A DNA stretch of 64,000 nucleotides, taken from assembly GCA_945865535.1 (NCBI GenBank), contig CAMBDW010000007.1, positions 1-64,000 of the forward strand. Reading direction: 5' to 3'. Shown piece by piece: positions 26,592 through 35,528 of this stretch (positions are counted from its first letter, which is position 1; every line of letters begins with the position of its first letter). The translations under genes were made by a program, and so were the position numbers. The notes below the pieces were generated by a model. The model searched no databases. It saw only the letters and a program-made list of their open reading frames with translations, and was not told the DNA's origin. Origin of the DNA: Chryseobacterium gleum (lineage in GTDB: Bacteria; Bacteroidota; Bacteroidia; Flavobacteriales; BACL11).

Positions 26592-29129
26592 ATGAAAACA
26601 GAATTTTCAAACAGAATGAAAGATGTGTTTACCTATGTAAGGGAAGAAGTTCTTAGATTGGGAGATGAGAGTATTGGTATTGAACATTTGTTTTTAGGAA
26701 TATTAAGAGAGGGTGAGGGCACGGCAATTAGAGTGCTAAAAAAACTTGGCATTGACCCTAAAGATTTAAGAGTAATCATTGAAAACAAAATTACAAAAAG
26801 AGATAGCCGAAAAGATATCGACAAAGACAGTATTGAATTTAAAAAACAAACAGAAAGAATTCTTAAAAAATCCATGATGGAACAAAAGAATTTAAATGAC
26901 ACGGAAATTAAAACAATTCATGTTTTATTGGCTATACTCTTAGACCCTAATAATATTGTTACCAATGCCTTTGAACATATTCATATTAATTATGAAATTA
27001 TTCTTAATGAATACGAAAGACAGTCTGAAAATGACTTTTCAGCAAGTTTAGATGACGATATGGATGAAAGTGAGAATGATGATGATATTTTTGGTTCTAC
27101 CACACCTGAAAAATCAAAGACAACATCAAAAAGTACAACCCCAGTTTTAGATAATTTTGGAAGAGATCTTAGCAAGTACGCTATGGAAGGCAAATTAGAC
27201 CCTATTGTTGGAAGACAAAAAGAAATTGAAAGAGTATCACAAATTCTTAGTAGAAGAAAGAAGAATAATCCTATTTTAGTTGGAGAGCCCGGAGTTGGTA
27301 AATCAGCTATTGCAGAAGGATTAGCTTTAAGGATAGTACAAAAGAAAGTTTCTAGAGTACTCTTTAACAAAAGAGTGGTAATGCTTGATCTTGCAGCATT
27401 AGTTGCAGGAACAAAATATAGAGGACAGTTTGAAGAAAGAATGAAAGGTGTAATTGGTGAATTAGAAAAAAACCCTGACATCATTTTATTTATTGATGAA
27501 ATACATACTCTAGTGGGTGCCGGAGGAGCTTCTGGCTCATTAGATGCCTCAAACATGTTTAAGCCAGCCCTTGCAAAAGGGGAACTCCAATGTATTGGAG
27601 CAACTACACTAGATGAATACAGACAGCATATTGAGAAAGATGGAGCTCTAGAAAGAAGATTCCAAAAAGTTATAGTTGATCCTACAACTATTAACGAAAC
27701 TATTGAAATACTCAACAATATCAAAATCAAATATGAAGAACATCATAATGTAATGTATACTGATGATGCTATAAAAGCATGTGTTATTCTTAGTGATAGA
27801 TACATGAATGATAGATTTTTGCCAGACAAAGCAATTGATGCATTAGATGAAGCGGGATCTCGTGTTCACATAACAAATATTGAGACCCCAGAGCACGTTA
27901 CAAAATTAGAAATGAAACTATCCGTTATAACTGATGAAAAGAAAGAAGCAATAAAAAAACAAAAATTTGAAGCTGCTGCTGAACTAAGAGATGCTGAAAA
28001 GAAACTCCAAGCTCAATTAGCCCATGCACAAGATATTTGGGAAAAAGAGTTAAAACAAAACAAAAAAACAGTTTCGGAGGAAGATGTGGCAGATGTTGTT
28101 TCAATAATGACAGGAATTCCTGTAAATAGAGTAGCTTCCCAAGAAAGGAAAAAGCTTTCCTTAATGAGCGATAATATTAAAAGAAAAATTATTGGACAAA
28201 ATGAAGCCGTAGAAAAGGTTGTAAGAGCCATTAGAAGAAACCGTGTTGGACTTAAAGACCCAAGCAAGCCCATTGGCTCATTTATCTTTTTAGGCCCTAC
28301 TGGAGTGGGCAAAACCCAACTTACAAAAGCATTATCTGAGGAGATATTTGACTCTCAAGAAGCTCTTATTAGAATTGATATGAGTGAATATATGGAAAAA
28401 TTTGCAGTAAGCAGATTGGTTGGAGCTCCCCCTGGATATGTTGGCTATGAAGAAGGAGGACAACTTACTGAACAGGTAAGAAGAAAGCCTTATTCTGTAA
28501 TATTACTTGATGAAATTGAAAAAGCACATCCTGATGTTTTCAATCTATTATTACAAGCGCTAGATGATGGTCAAATGACTGATAGTTTAGGTAGAAAAAT
28601 AAGTTTTAAAAACACCATAATTATTATGACTTCTAATATTGGCGCAAGAGAATTAAAGGATTTTGGCCAAGGAATAGGATTCAACACTTTAGCTAAACAA
28701 ACAAATAGTGTCGATAATAACAATGGAGTAATAGAGAAGGCTCTAAAAAGAGCTTTTTCGCCTGAGTTTCTAAATAGAATTGATGATGTTATTATTTTCA
28801 ACAGTTTAAATAAAGAAGATATCAATCAAATTATTGATATTGAGATGAATAATTTACTAAAACGGATTGAAACTTTAGGATATACCGTGAAAATATCTGA
28901 AGCAGCTAAAGATTTTATTGCCGAAAAAGGATTTGATGCAAAATTTGGAGCAAGACCACTAAAGCGAGCTATTCAAAAATACTTTGAAGACCCTTTATCT
29001 GAAGAAATTATTAACGCCCAAATAAAAGAAGGAGATATGATTCAAGTGAGTTTGAGTAAAGAAAAGACTACTTTGGAAATGAAAATATCAAAACCTAAAG
29101 CTAAGGGAAAAAAGAAATTAGAAGGGTAA
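26592..29129 (+). CDS. clpC: ATP-dependent Clp protease ATP-binding subunit ClpC
   Basis: An 845-residue Hsp100 unfoldase that feeds substrates to ClpP. Order of domains: double Clp N-repeat (1-150), an acidic Ser/Thr linker, AAA-1 with Walker A GEPGVGKS near residue 231, a UVR-type middle domain (KQKFEAAAELRDAEKKL), AAA-2 with GPTGVGKT near residue 565, and a C-terminal small domain with GFDAKFGARPLKRAI. The UVR segment marks ClpC rather than ClpB or ClpA. A 192-bp divergent region separates it from gyrA; TATCTTGC upstream is a poor promoter match. A large antisense frame inside it is a shadow. Confidence 0.95.
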   Translation: MKTEFSNRMKDVFTYVREEVLRLGDESIGIEHLFLGILREGEGTAIRVLKKLGIDPKDLRVIIENKITKRDSRKDIDKDSIEFKKQTERILKKSMMEQKNLNDTEIKTIHVLLAILLDPNNIVTNAFEHIHINYEIILNEYERQSENDFSASLDDDMDESENDDDIFGSTTPEKSKTTSKSTTPVLDNFGRDLSKYAMEGKLDPIVGRQKEIERVSQILSRRKKNNPILVGEPGVGKSAIAEGLALRIVQKKVSRVLFNKRVVMLDLAALVAGTKYRGQFEERMKGVIGELEKNPDIILFIDEIHTLVGAGGASGSLDASNMFKPALAKGELQCIGATTLDEYRQHIEKDGALERRFQKVIVDPTTINETIEILNNIKIKYEEHHNVMYTDDAIKACVILSDRYMNDRFLPDKAIDALDEAGSRVHITNIETPEHVTKLEMKLSVITDEKKEAIKKQKFEAAAELRDAEKKLQAQLAHAQDIWEKELKQNKKTVSEEDVADVVSIMTGIPVNRVASQERKKLSLMSDNIKRKIIGQNEAVEKVVRAIRRNRVGLKDPSKPIGSFIFLGPTGVGKTQLTKALSEEIFDSQEALIRIDMSEYMEKFAVSRLVGAPPGYVGYEEGGQLTEQVRRKPYSVILLDEIEKAHPDVFNLLLQALDDGQMTDSLGRKISFKNTIIIMTSNIGARELKDFGQGIGFNTLAKQTNSVDNNNGVIEKALKRAFSPEFLNRIDDVIIFNSLNKEDINQIIDIEMNNLLKRIETLGYTVKISEAAKDFIAEKGFDAKFGARPLKRAIQKYFEDPLSEEIINAQIKEGDMIQVSLSKEKTTLEMKISKPKAKGKKKLEG

Positions 29130-29142
29130 TTTTCCCCCTTCT
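29120..29142. terminator. Hairpin between convergent clpC and fabI
   Basis: AGAAGGG pairs with CCCTTCT across a 9-nt loop that includes the clpC stop. The minus-strand side is followed by a T-rich run, so it may mainly terminate fabI. Confidence 0.45.
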
Positions 29143-29155
29143 ACTTCTGTTAATT

Positions 29156-29995
29156 TTATAAACCTTTTTTTTCATCTTCCATTACTTTAAGATACATGTT
29201 CATTGCTGTTTCGCTCATACCGGTAAATGAAAACCCTCCATCATGGAATAAGTTTTGCATAGTTACTTTTCTTGTATAATCAGAGAACAATGAAATACAA
29301 TAATCAGCACACTCATCAGCTGATGCATTTCCTAAAGGAGATAAATCATTAGCAAACCTATAAAAACCATCAAATCCAGCCACTCCACTACCAGCAGTAG
29401 TATCTGTTGGAGATTGAGAAATAGTATTTACCCTAACCTTTCTTCTTAATCCATAATGATACCCAAAACTTCTAGCAATCGACTCCAAAACAGCCTTATT
29501 ATCTGCCATATCATTATAAGTATGAAACACTCTTTGAGCTGCAATATAGGAAAGTCCTATTACTGAGCCCCACTCATTTAAAGCATCTAATTCCCAGGCA
29601 GCCTGCATGGTCTTATGAAATGACATTGCCGATACATCATAACCCTTCATAGTCCAATCATAATTTTGCTCGTAATAAGGCTTGCCTTTTCTAACATTTA
29701 CTGACATACCAATAGAATGGAGTACAAAATCAATCTTACCACCAAGTTCTTCCATTGCACCTTCATAAAGGGCTTTTAAATCCTCCATTGAAGTGGCATC
29801 AGCTGGTATAACTTTTGAACCTGTTTTTTCAGCTAGTTCATGAATTGTTCCCATACGCAAAGCAATTGGTGCATTTGTTAAAACAAATTTCGCCCCTTCA
29901 TTATGAGCATGTTCAGCAACCTTCCAAGCTATAGATTTACTGTCTAATGCTCCAAATATGATGCCTCTCTTACCGTTTAAAATATTATTTGCCAT
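29156..29995 (-). CDS. fabI: Enoyl-[acyl-carrier-protein] reductase (NADH), FabI type
   Basis: A 279-residue SDR-fold enzyme that reduces trans-2-enoyl-ACP in each fatty acid elongation cycle; target of triclosan-type inhibitors. The FabI-type active site is visible as YNDMADNK (Tyr-x6-Lys), with the nucleotide-binding start GKRGIIFGALDSKSIAW and the HSIGM segment. It is preceded by its own -7 box at 30014-30021, although recN ends only 29 bp upstream, so it can be read alone or by read-through from the bamD-recN operon. Confidence 0.95.
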   Translation of the reverse strand: MANNILNGKRGIIFGALDSKSIAWKVAEHAHNEGAKFVLTNAPIALRMGTIHELAEKTGSKVIPADATSMEDLKALYEGAMEELGGKIDFVLHSIGMSVNVRKGKPYYEQNYDWTMKGYDVSAMSFHKTMQAAWELDALNEWGSVIGLSYIAAQRVFHTYNDMADNKAVLESIARSFGYHYGLRRKVRVNTISQSPTDTTAGSGVAGFDGFYRFANDLSPLGNASADECADYCISLFSDYTRKVTMQNLFHDGGFSFTGMSETAMNMYLKVMEDEKKGL

Positions 29996-30013
29996 TTTCT
30001 GTAATTTATTTTA

Positions 30014-30021
30014 CAAATATA
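30014..30021 (-). promoter_or_regulatory. -7 promoter box of fabI
   Basis: TATATTTG on the minus strand is an exact TAnnTTTG match 18 nt before the fabI ATG, in the short gap behind recN. Confidence 0.6.
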
Positions 30022-30024
30022 AAA

Positions 30025-31662
30025 TTATTGATTTAATAATACTCTTGCATTTTCAAAAGCTGCTGAAGTAACTTCTTTGCCACTTAATAATTTTGCAATT
30101 TCCTCTACCCTTTGCTCTTTATTTAAACTTATTACATCTGATATAGTTTCATTACCAACAACTGATTTTACTACCTTAAGATGTTCGTCCGCCTTTGATG
30201 CAATCTGAGGCAAATGAGAAATTGCTATAAGCTGAGTAGATTTGCTTATTTCTTGCATCATATTACCCATCAATGCAGCTATTTCTCCACTTACTCCTAT
30301 GTCAATTTCATCAAAAACCAAAGCATCTACTTCTGATGATTTTGCAGAAATATATTTTATAGCTAACATAAGTCTTGATAATTCACCCCCAGAAGCAACT
30401 TTTGATATTTCTAATAAAGAACTGCCCTTATTTGCTGAAAAAAGAAAAGAAATTGAAGTATTGCCAAATTTATGATAACTATCACTTTCACTAAACACGG
30501 CCATAAACTGTGCGTAAGGCATTCCTAAATTCTTTAAATGATTTTCTATATCTTTTTTGAGACCAGGTAAAATCTTATTGCGTGTATCATTTAAAATGGA
30601 TGCGGATTTTTTCAAAATCAAAAATTGATTTTCTATCTGATTTTTCTTTTTTTCAAGCGCTACTTCAAATGATCCTGAAAGTTTGATTTTTTCTTTAATT
30701 TCTTGCTGATAAATAAGTAAATCTTCTACAGCATTTTTTCTGTGTTTTTGTAATAGCTTATTAATAACATCTAACCTGTTATTAAAACTAAGCAACTGCT
30801 CTGGGTTTGATTTTAGTTTATTATTTAAAGAAGAAAGATCGGAACTCACATCATTTAATTCAATAATCACACTTTCAACTCGTGCATATAGCTCCGCAAA
30901 AGTATCGAATTCTAATAGTTTTTTTTTTATATTTGTGAGTTGAGACAAGATCCCCTGCTCATTATTTAGATATTCCTCACTCTCAGAAATTGCACTTGCA
31001 ATCCCTTCAACATTTTCCAAAAGTGAAATCTGCTCTTCAATATTTTCCTTCTCTCCTACTTTTAAATTACAGCTTTCTAATTCTTCCAATTGATATTGCA
31101 GAAAATCCAATTCAGAATCTGATAAACTACCTGATTTTTTAATTAGAGTCAACTGTGTATGAAGTTGATTGTAAGTTTGTAATTCTTTTTGGTAAGCCAA
31201 AAGCACTTTTTCTGATTTAGCCAACTCATCAATCAAAGCAAACTGAGCAATCTCATCTTTTAGCAAGATCGATTGATGTTGGGCATGAATTTCAATGATT
31301 TGATTTCCAAATTCTGTAAGTACATTAAGTAAAACAGGGGTATCATTTATAAAAGCACGGCTTTTTCCATCAGAGGTCAGCTCTCTCCTAACCACTGTTA
31401 GCTCTTGAAAATCAAGATTATTTCTCTCAAAAAAGGCAAGTTTTGATTTTTCAATACTAAAGCTAGCTTCAATTATCGCTTTAGAAGAAGTCTTATCTAC
31501 TGAAAATCGTTCCACTCTTTTTCCTAATAGCAAAGCAAGCGCATCAAGCATAATAGATTTTCCTGCCCCTGTTTCACCAGAAACAACAGTAAAACCTTTT
31601 TTAAAATCTATACTCACATCTTTTAATAAAGTATAATTTTTAATTTTAAGGTTTTTTATCAT
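30025..31662 (-). CDS. recN: DNA repair protein RecN
   Basis: A 545-residue SMC-like protein that holds DNA ends during double-strand break repair. Walker A GETGAGKS is at 29-36, a long coiled coil fills the middle (about 150-370), the ABC signature region is KVASGGELSRLMLA, and Walker B is ALVFDEIDIGVSG. It is the last member of the bamD-rpoZ-coaBC-DUF4835-recN block and overlaps the DUF4835 gene by 4 nt (ATGA), a sign of coupled translation. Confidence 0.95.
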   Translation of the reverse strand: MIKNLKIKNYTLLKDVSIDFKKGFTVVSGETGAGKSIMLDALALLLGKRVERFSVDKTSSKAIIEASFSIEKSKLAFFERNNLDFQELTVVRRELTSDGKSRAFINDTPVLLNVLTEFGNQIIEIHAQHQSILLKDEIAQFALIDELAKSEKVLLAYQKELQTYNQLHTQLTLIKKSGSLSDSELDFLQYQLEELESCNLKVGEKENIEEQISLLENVEGIASAISESEEYLNNEQGILSQLTNIKKKLLEFDTFAELYARVESVIIELNDVSSDLSSLNNKLKSNPEQLLSFNNRLDVINKLLQKHRKNAVEDLLIYQQEIKEKIKLSGSFEVALEKKKNQIENQFLILKKSASILNDTRNKILPGLKKDIENHLKNLGMPYAQFMAVFSESDSYHKFGNTSISFLFSANKGSSLLEISKVASGGELSRLMLAIKYISAKSSEVDALVFDEIDIGVSGEIAALMGNMMQEISKSTQLIAISHLPQIASKADEHLKVVKSVVGNETISDVISLNKEQRVEEIAKLLSGKEVTSAAFENARVLLNQ

Positions 31663-32573
31663 CTCTCTGATTCTGATTCTTGCTGAGAAATCGATTCGTA
31701 CTTGGTAGAATGTAAAGGGTCAATTTCAACTAAAGTTTTAATAATTCTAGCTTGTTCATTAGCAAAAGCTCCAGAGTAAATATTAACTATCTCATCTGTC
31801 TTTGCATCAAAGAATAGTTTTAAAACAAAAGCAGAGGAATTTTGCCTATAAATACTCTTTAAGCTCTCTAGGGCTTCTGTAATTTCAAATCTAGCATCTT
31901 CAGGTTCTTCACCTAATTTGTCTAATCCCTCTCTATGATAACGATACATGACCGTATGAAAATCTGAATATCTTGAGTCCAATAAATCATGAGCTAACCA
32001 ATAACGATTTTTATCACTCTCAAATGCTTTCCAACCTGGATCTGGTGCATTTTGAGCATTAGTTACGATCCTTTGAGCGATATTAAAATACTCGTTTCCC
32101 CCTTCTTCTGAGAAAGTAGCAAAGTCCAAGCCTAAAATGATGTTTATGTAAAATGCTAATACTGATGTTAAGTTAGACATATGAGTGGCATCAGAAAATT
32201 CTAAAGATTGATACTCTAAATATTTAAACTTGAAATTATTATCTAAATAATTAAAAAGCGTAGATTTATAGGAAGTGCCAAAAATAGGCCTAGTACTCTG
32301 AATCTGAATAGAACCTTCATATTCATCATTGGAAATCTGCTTGGTAATATTAATCATTATGGTGCATTCAATGCGCTCTTCATTCTCTATTTTAGTAGAT
32401 GTCCATAGTCTATTATTTATAAATTCATAGATTTCTGTTTGCATTGTTTGAAAAACTTTCCTATCACTAGTTTGAACTTGTGAGGCATTAACGTTTACAT
32501 TACATAGGAGCTCTTGAGCATTAACCATAAATGAAAATGCTAAAACTAACAATAAGAGAAGTGTTTTTTTCAT
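31659..32573 (-). CDS. DUF4835 family secreted protein
   Basis: A 304-residue exported protein with signal peptide MKKTLLLLLVLAFSFMVNAQ, matching the DUF4835 family: an early LLCNVNVN strand, a GTSYKSTLFNYLDNNF tract and a FNIAQRIV segment. The family is confined to Bacteroidota and has no known function. It shares one base with the end of coaBC (TAATG) and four with the start of recN, so it is embedded in the operon. Co-transcription with bamD hints at an envelope or gliding/secretion role, but this is only an inference from position. Confidence 0.85.
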   Translation of the reverse strand: MKKTLLLLLVLAFSFMVNAQELLCNVNVNASQVQTSDRKVFQTMQTEIYEFINNRLWTSTKIENEERIECTIMINITKQISNDEYEGSIQIQSTRPIFGTSYKSTLFNYLDNNFKFKYLEYQSLEFSDATHMSNLTSVLAFYINIILGLDFATFSEEGGNEYFNIAQRIVTNAQNAPDPGWKAFESDKNRYWLAHDLLDSRYSDFHTVMYRYHREGLDKLGEEPEDARFEITEALESLKSIYRQNSSAFVLKLFFDAKTDEIVNIYSGAFANEQARIIKTLVEIDPLHSTKYESISQQESESER

Positions 32574-33769
32574 TAGCTTAGTTCAATAATTTTTGCAATA
32601 ATATCTTTTGCGACTTCTGACTTATCTTTTAACTCAAAATCAAAAATATTATTTTGCTTATCAATAATAGTGATTTTATTTGTGTTGTGCTCAAAACCAG
32701 CTCCTTTATTATTTAAGGAGTTAAGCACAATCATATCAAGATTTTTACTTTTAAGTTTCTCTTTTGCATTTTCTAATTCATTCTCGGTTTCTAAAGCAAA
32801 ACCAACTACAAATTGTAAAGCCGTTTTCTTCAATGCCATTTCTGATAAAATATCAGTATTTTTTAAAAGTGATATTGTAAGTTTTTCATCTGATTTTTTT
32901 ATCTTATTTTTTGCAACAATACTAGGCGTGTAATCAGCAACAGCAGCAGCAAATATTGCGATATCTGAACTTTTAAAATAACTATTTACTATTTTAAGCA
33001 TTTCACTAGCGGATTCCACCTTACTAACACTAATATTAGAGTGTTTTACGGCAATATGCGAAGGGCCTAAAACAAGATTAACTTTTGCTCCATTTTTAGC
33101 ACATTCTAAAGCCAATGCAATACCCATTTTACCAGATGAGCGATTGCCTATAAAACGAACAGGATCAATTGCTTCATAAGTAGGCCCAGCTGTAATTAAT
33201 ACTTCTTTATTTGATAAGGGCAAGTCCTTTGATAAATCTGCAATTATGTGTTCGATAATTTCTGAAGGTTCAGCCATTCTGCCCTCACCAACTAAACCGC
33301 TAGCCAGCTCTCCAAATCCTGATGGAATCAAAATATTACCAAAAGACTGCAATTTTTCAATATTATATAAGGTAGAGGGATGCTTATACATATCCAAATC
33401 CATAGCAGGAGCAAAATAAACAGGATATTTAGCTGATAAATAAGTTGCTAAAAGCAAATTATCACACTCTCCTGTTGTCATTTTAGCCATAGTATTTGCA
33501 GTAAGAGGAGCCACAACCATAAAATCAGCCCATAAACCCAAATCAACATGGTTGTTCCACTCTCCACTATCAGCATCAACCATTTTTGACAGAACTGGGT
33601 TTTCAGATAAAGTAGCAAGTGTTAAAGGAGTCACAAAATGCAAAGAAGCCTCAGTTTGAATTACTTTAACTGAAGCTCCTGCTTTTTTGAATAACCGAAC
33701 AAGTTCTGCTGTTTTATAAGCTGCAATACTTGCTGTTACACCTAATAATACTTTTTTTCCTTTAAGCAT
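32573..33769 (-). CDS. coaBC: Bifunctional phosphopantothenoylcysteine decarboxylase/synthetase
   Basis: A 398-residue coenzyme A biosynthesis enzyme that joins cysteine to 4'-phosphopantothenate and then decarboxylates the product. The N-terminal flavin-binding CoaC part (1-180) shows GVTASIAAYK, ANTMAKMTTGECDNLL and YFAPAMDLDMY; the C-terminal CoaB part shows ITAGPTYEAIDPVRFIGNRSSGKMG. Length is normal. It begins immediately after rpoZ and overlaps the DUF4835 gene by one base, so it is an internal member of the bamD operon. Confidence 0.95.
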   Translation of the reverse strand: MLKGKKVLLGVTASIAAYKTAELVRLFKKAGASVKVIQTEASLHFVTPLTLATLSENPVLSKMVDADSGEWNNHVDLGLWADFMVVAPLTANTMAKMTTGECDNLLLATYLSAKYPVYFAPAMDLDMYKHPSTLYNIEKLQSFGNILIPSGFGELASGLVGEGRMAEPSEIIEHIIADLSKDLPLSNKEVLITAGPTYEAIDPVRFIGNRSSGKMGIALALECAKNGAKVNLVLGPSHIAVKHSNISVSKVESASEMLKIVNSYFKSSDIAIFAAAVADYTPSIVAKNKIKKSDEKLTISLLKNTDILSEMALKKTALQFVVGFALETENELENAKEKLKSKNLDMIVLNSLNNKGAGFEHNTNKITIIDKQNNIFDFELKDKSEVAKDIIAKIIELS

Positions 33770-34108
33770 TTAGAGTTCATTCTTATCTTCTGATGTGTTT
33801 TGATCTCTAATATAAAGCTCATCATTTAAAAACTCTTGCATTGCAATAGCCCACGGTTTTGGTAAACTTTCGTAAAACTTTGAAACTGCAATCTGTTCTT
33901 TATTTTCAAAAACTTCATCAAGTTGATCTTGTGAAAGTTCAAATTCTTTTAATTTTTCCATCAACTCATCTTTCATTTTCTCATTTACTTGTGAAGACCT
34001 TTTCGCCATTATAGATACCGCCTTAAAAATATTGTCAGTTTTATCCATAAAATCGTTTACATCTCTAGTTATTGTAGTTTTAGCAGCTCCTGTGTTTTTA
34101 AATTTCAT
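33770..34108 (-). CDS. rpoZ: RNA polymerase omega/Rpb6-like subunit
   Basis: A 112-residue protein matching the Bacteroidota omega-like (RpoZ/Rpb6 family) subunit that aids RNA polymerase assembly. The core is TDNIFKAVSIMAKRSSQVN, equivalent to the NRF..V..AAKRA motif of omega, followed by an acidic helical region and the conserved KPWAIAMQEFLNDE. It is divergent from proteobacterial omega and easily missed by homology. It overlaps the end of bamD by 11 nt and abuts coaBC. Confidence 0.85.
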   Translation of the reverse strand: MKFKNTGAAKTTITRDVNDFMDKTDNIFKAVSIMAKRSSQVNEKMKDELMEKLKEFELSQDQLDEVFENKEQIAVSKFYESLPKPWAIAMQEFLNDELYIRDQNTSEDKNEL

Positions 34109-34910
34109 CTTTATTTTGTTTTAGTTCAGTTAAAGTTGTTTGTGTTTTGTTATAAGTTGTCTCTAATTCTTTTAAATAAGTGCTCTCTGGGTAATTATCT
34201 TTAAAATGCGTATATGCTTCCAAAGTTGCTTGAAGTCTTTCTTCTACTTTAGTGCTAATACTATTAATAGCAAGTAAATAAGTAGCTTTTACAATCAAGA
34301 AATGCACTTCTTCTCTATTATTGAATGAAGGAAAATCAATCAGTACATTATCCAAAGCAATAATTGCTGATTTATAATTTGAAGTGGTGTAATACTGCTT
34401 AGCATTTTCAAAAGCTTTTAAAGATAGTTTAGCTCTTAATTCATCAATTAATTCATTGCATTTTTCTACTCTATTACTTGTTGGATATCTATCAATAAAT
34501 GATTGAAGCTCTTTAATGGCTCTATGGGTATTTGTAGCATCTAAAGAATAAGCAGGAGCCTCATTATAATAACAATACGCCCCCATATAAGCACATTCCT
34601 CAGTGTGCTTACTATTAGGAAAGTTTATTGTATAATTTCTAAAAAGATATGCTGCCATCAAATTATCTCCTGTGGAATAATTACAATACGCATAATAGAA
34701 GCTGACTTCTTGTATTTTAGAGGTTCCTTTCATAACCGTAGAGAGCTCATTAAACAAAGGCATAGCTCTATTGTAATCTTCATTTTCATAATATATAACA
34801 GCTTGTTCATACTTATAATTGTAATCCTCACTTTTAAGTACTTTCTGATATTTTCCACATGAACTTATAAGAAAAGTTGCTGCTAATATTTTTAAAAAAA
34901 TTCTTATCAT
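34098..34910 (-). CDS. bamD: Outer membrane protein assembly factor BamD
   Basis: A 270-residue lipoprotein of the BAM complex, which inserts beta-barrel proteins in the outer membrane. The lipobox is FLISSC with the acylated Cys at residue 18; the residues after it (GKYQK) are not acidic, so it should stay on the periplasmic face. TPR helices fill the rest (YEQAVIYYENEDYNRAMPLF, YPTSNRVEKCNELID). The ATG at 34910 is chosen because the -7 box at 34926-34933 would start transcription downstream of the longer start at 34928. It leads the bamD-rpoZ-coaBC-DUF4835-recN operon. Confidence 0.92.
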   Translation of the reverse strand: MIRIFLKILAATFLISSCGKYQKVLKSEDYNYKYEQAVIYYENEDYNRAMPLFNELSTVMKGTSKIQEVSFYYAYCNYSTGDNLMAAYLFRNYTINFPNSKHTEECAYMGAYCYYNEAPAYSLDATNTHRAIKELQSFIDRYPTSNRVEKCNELIDELRAKLSLKAFENAKQYYTTSNYKSAIIALDNVLIDFPSFNNREEVHFLIVKATYLLAINSISTKVEERLQATLEAYTHFKDNYPESTYLKELETTYNKTQTTLTELKQNKDEI

Positions 34911-34925
34911 AATTTTAATGGCCTG

Positions 34926-34933
34926 CAAAGATA
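34926..34933 (-). promoter_or_regulatory. -7 promoter box of the bamD operon
   Basis: TATCTTTG on the minus strand fits TAnnTTTG and is followed by GCAGGCC. It lies 15 nt before the chosen bamD ATG. Confidence 0.65.
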
Positions 34934-34994
34934 AAGGGTATACTTGGATATTCCTAAATTATTTTTGTATCTAGTAAACTATACTAATTTAAAT

Positions 34995-35528
34995 TTATTG
35001 TTTTAATATGGAAGTGATTTTTGGACTCATTGGATTTGTAGTAGAGTAAAAGTAGTCAACTAGCTCTCCTTTTGGGCTTACAATATATTTTTGAAAATTC
35101 CATTTTACTGAAGAACTAGATTTTCCGTTTAATTTTTCAGTTGTTAACCATCGGTAAAGCTTATGTTGACCCTCTGATTTGACTTTAATTTTTTCAGTAA
35201 GTAAAAAACTAACACCATAGTTTTTAGCACAAAATTGCTGAATCTCTTTTGCTGATCCAGGCTCCTGACCTCCAAACTGATTGCAAGGCAGACCAATAAC
35301 AACTAATTTGTCTTTGTACTTTTGATGCAACTGCTCCATCTCTTCATATTGTGAGGTAAAACCACACTCTGAAGCCACATTTACAAAAAGAATATGCTTT
35401 CCTTTAAACTTATTTAAATCAACAGGATTTCCCTGAATATCATTGATGGTTATATCATAAATGGATTCTTGGGTATAACTATTAGAAAAAGAAAATAAAC
35501 CCATTATGCCTAAAATTAAGTTTTTCAT
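34995..35528 (-). CDS. Glutathione-peroxidase family thiol peroxidase, secreted
   Basis: A 177-residue peroxidase with a likely signal peptide (MKNLILGIMGLFSFSNSYTQ). The catalytic tetrad is visible: Cys55 in NVASECGFT, Gln in LPCNQFGGQEPG, and Trp plus Asn in VKWNFQKY. The active residue is cysteine, encoded by TGT/TGC and not a TGA, so it is not a selenoprotein. Enzymes of this type usually use thioredoxin in bacteria. Its start overlaps the last base of dapA, so it is the final gene of the NTF2-ligA-DUF6913-dapA operon and would act on periplasmic peroxides. Confidence 0.9.
   Translation of the reverse strand: MKNLILGIMGLFSFSNSYTQESIYDITINDIQGNPVDLNKFKGKHILFVNVASECGFTSQYEEMEQLHQKYKDKLVVIGLPCNQFGGQEPGSAKEIQQFCAKNYGVSFLLTEKIKVKSEGQHKLYRWLTTEKLNGKSSSSVKWNFQKYIVSPKGELVDYFYSTTNPMSPKITSILKQ

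Noticed and set aside
26990-27730. 246-codon antisense frame in clpC
   Set aside because: A shadow of clpC codon bias, with Ser/Leu-rich low-complexity text and no start signals. Similar antisense frames in gyrA, the M16 gene and pyrD were dropped for the same reason.
34995-35528. Selenocysteine in the glutathione peroxidase
   Set aside because: The catalytic position is an ordinary cysteine codon and no in-frame TGA or SECIS-like hairpin is needed.
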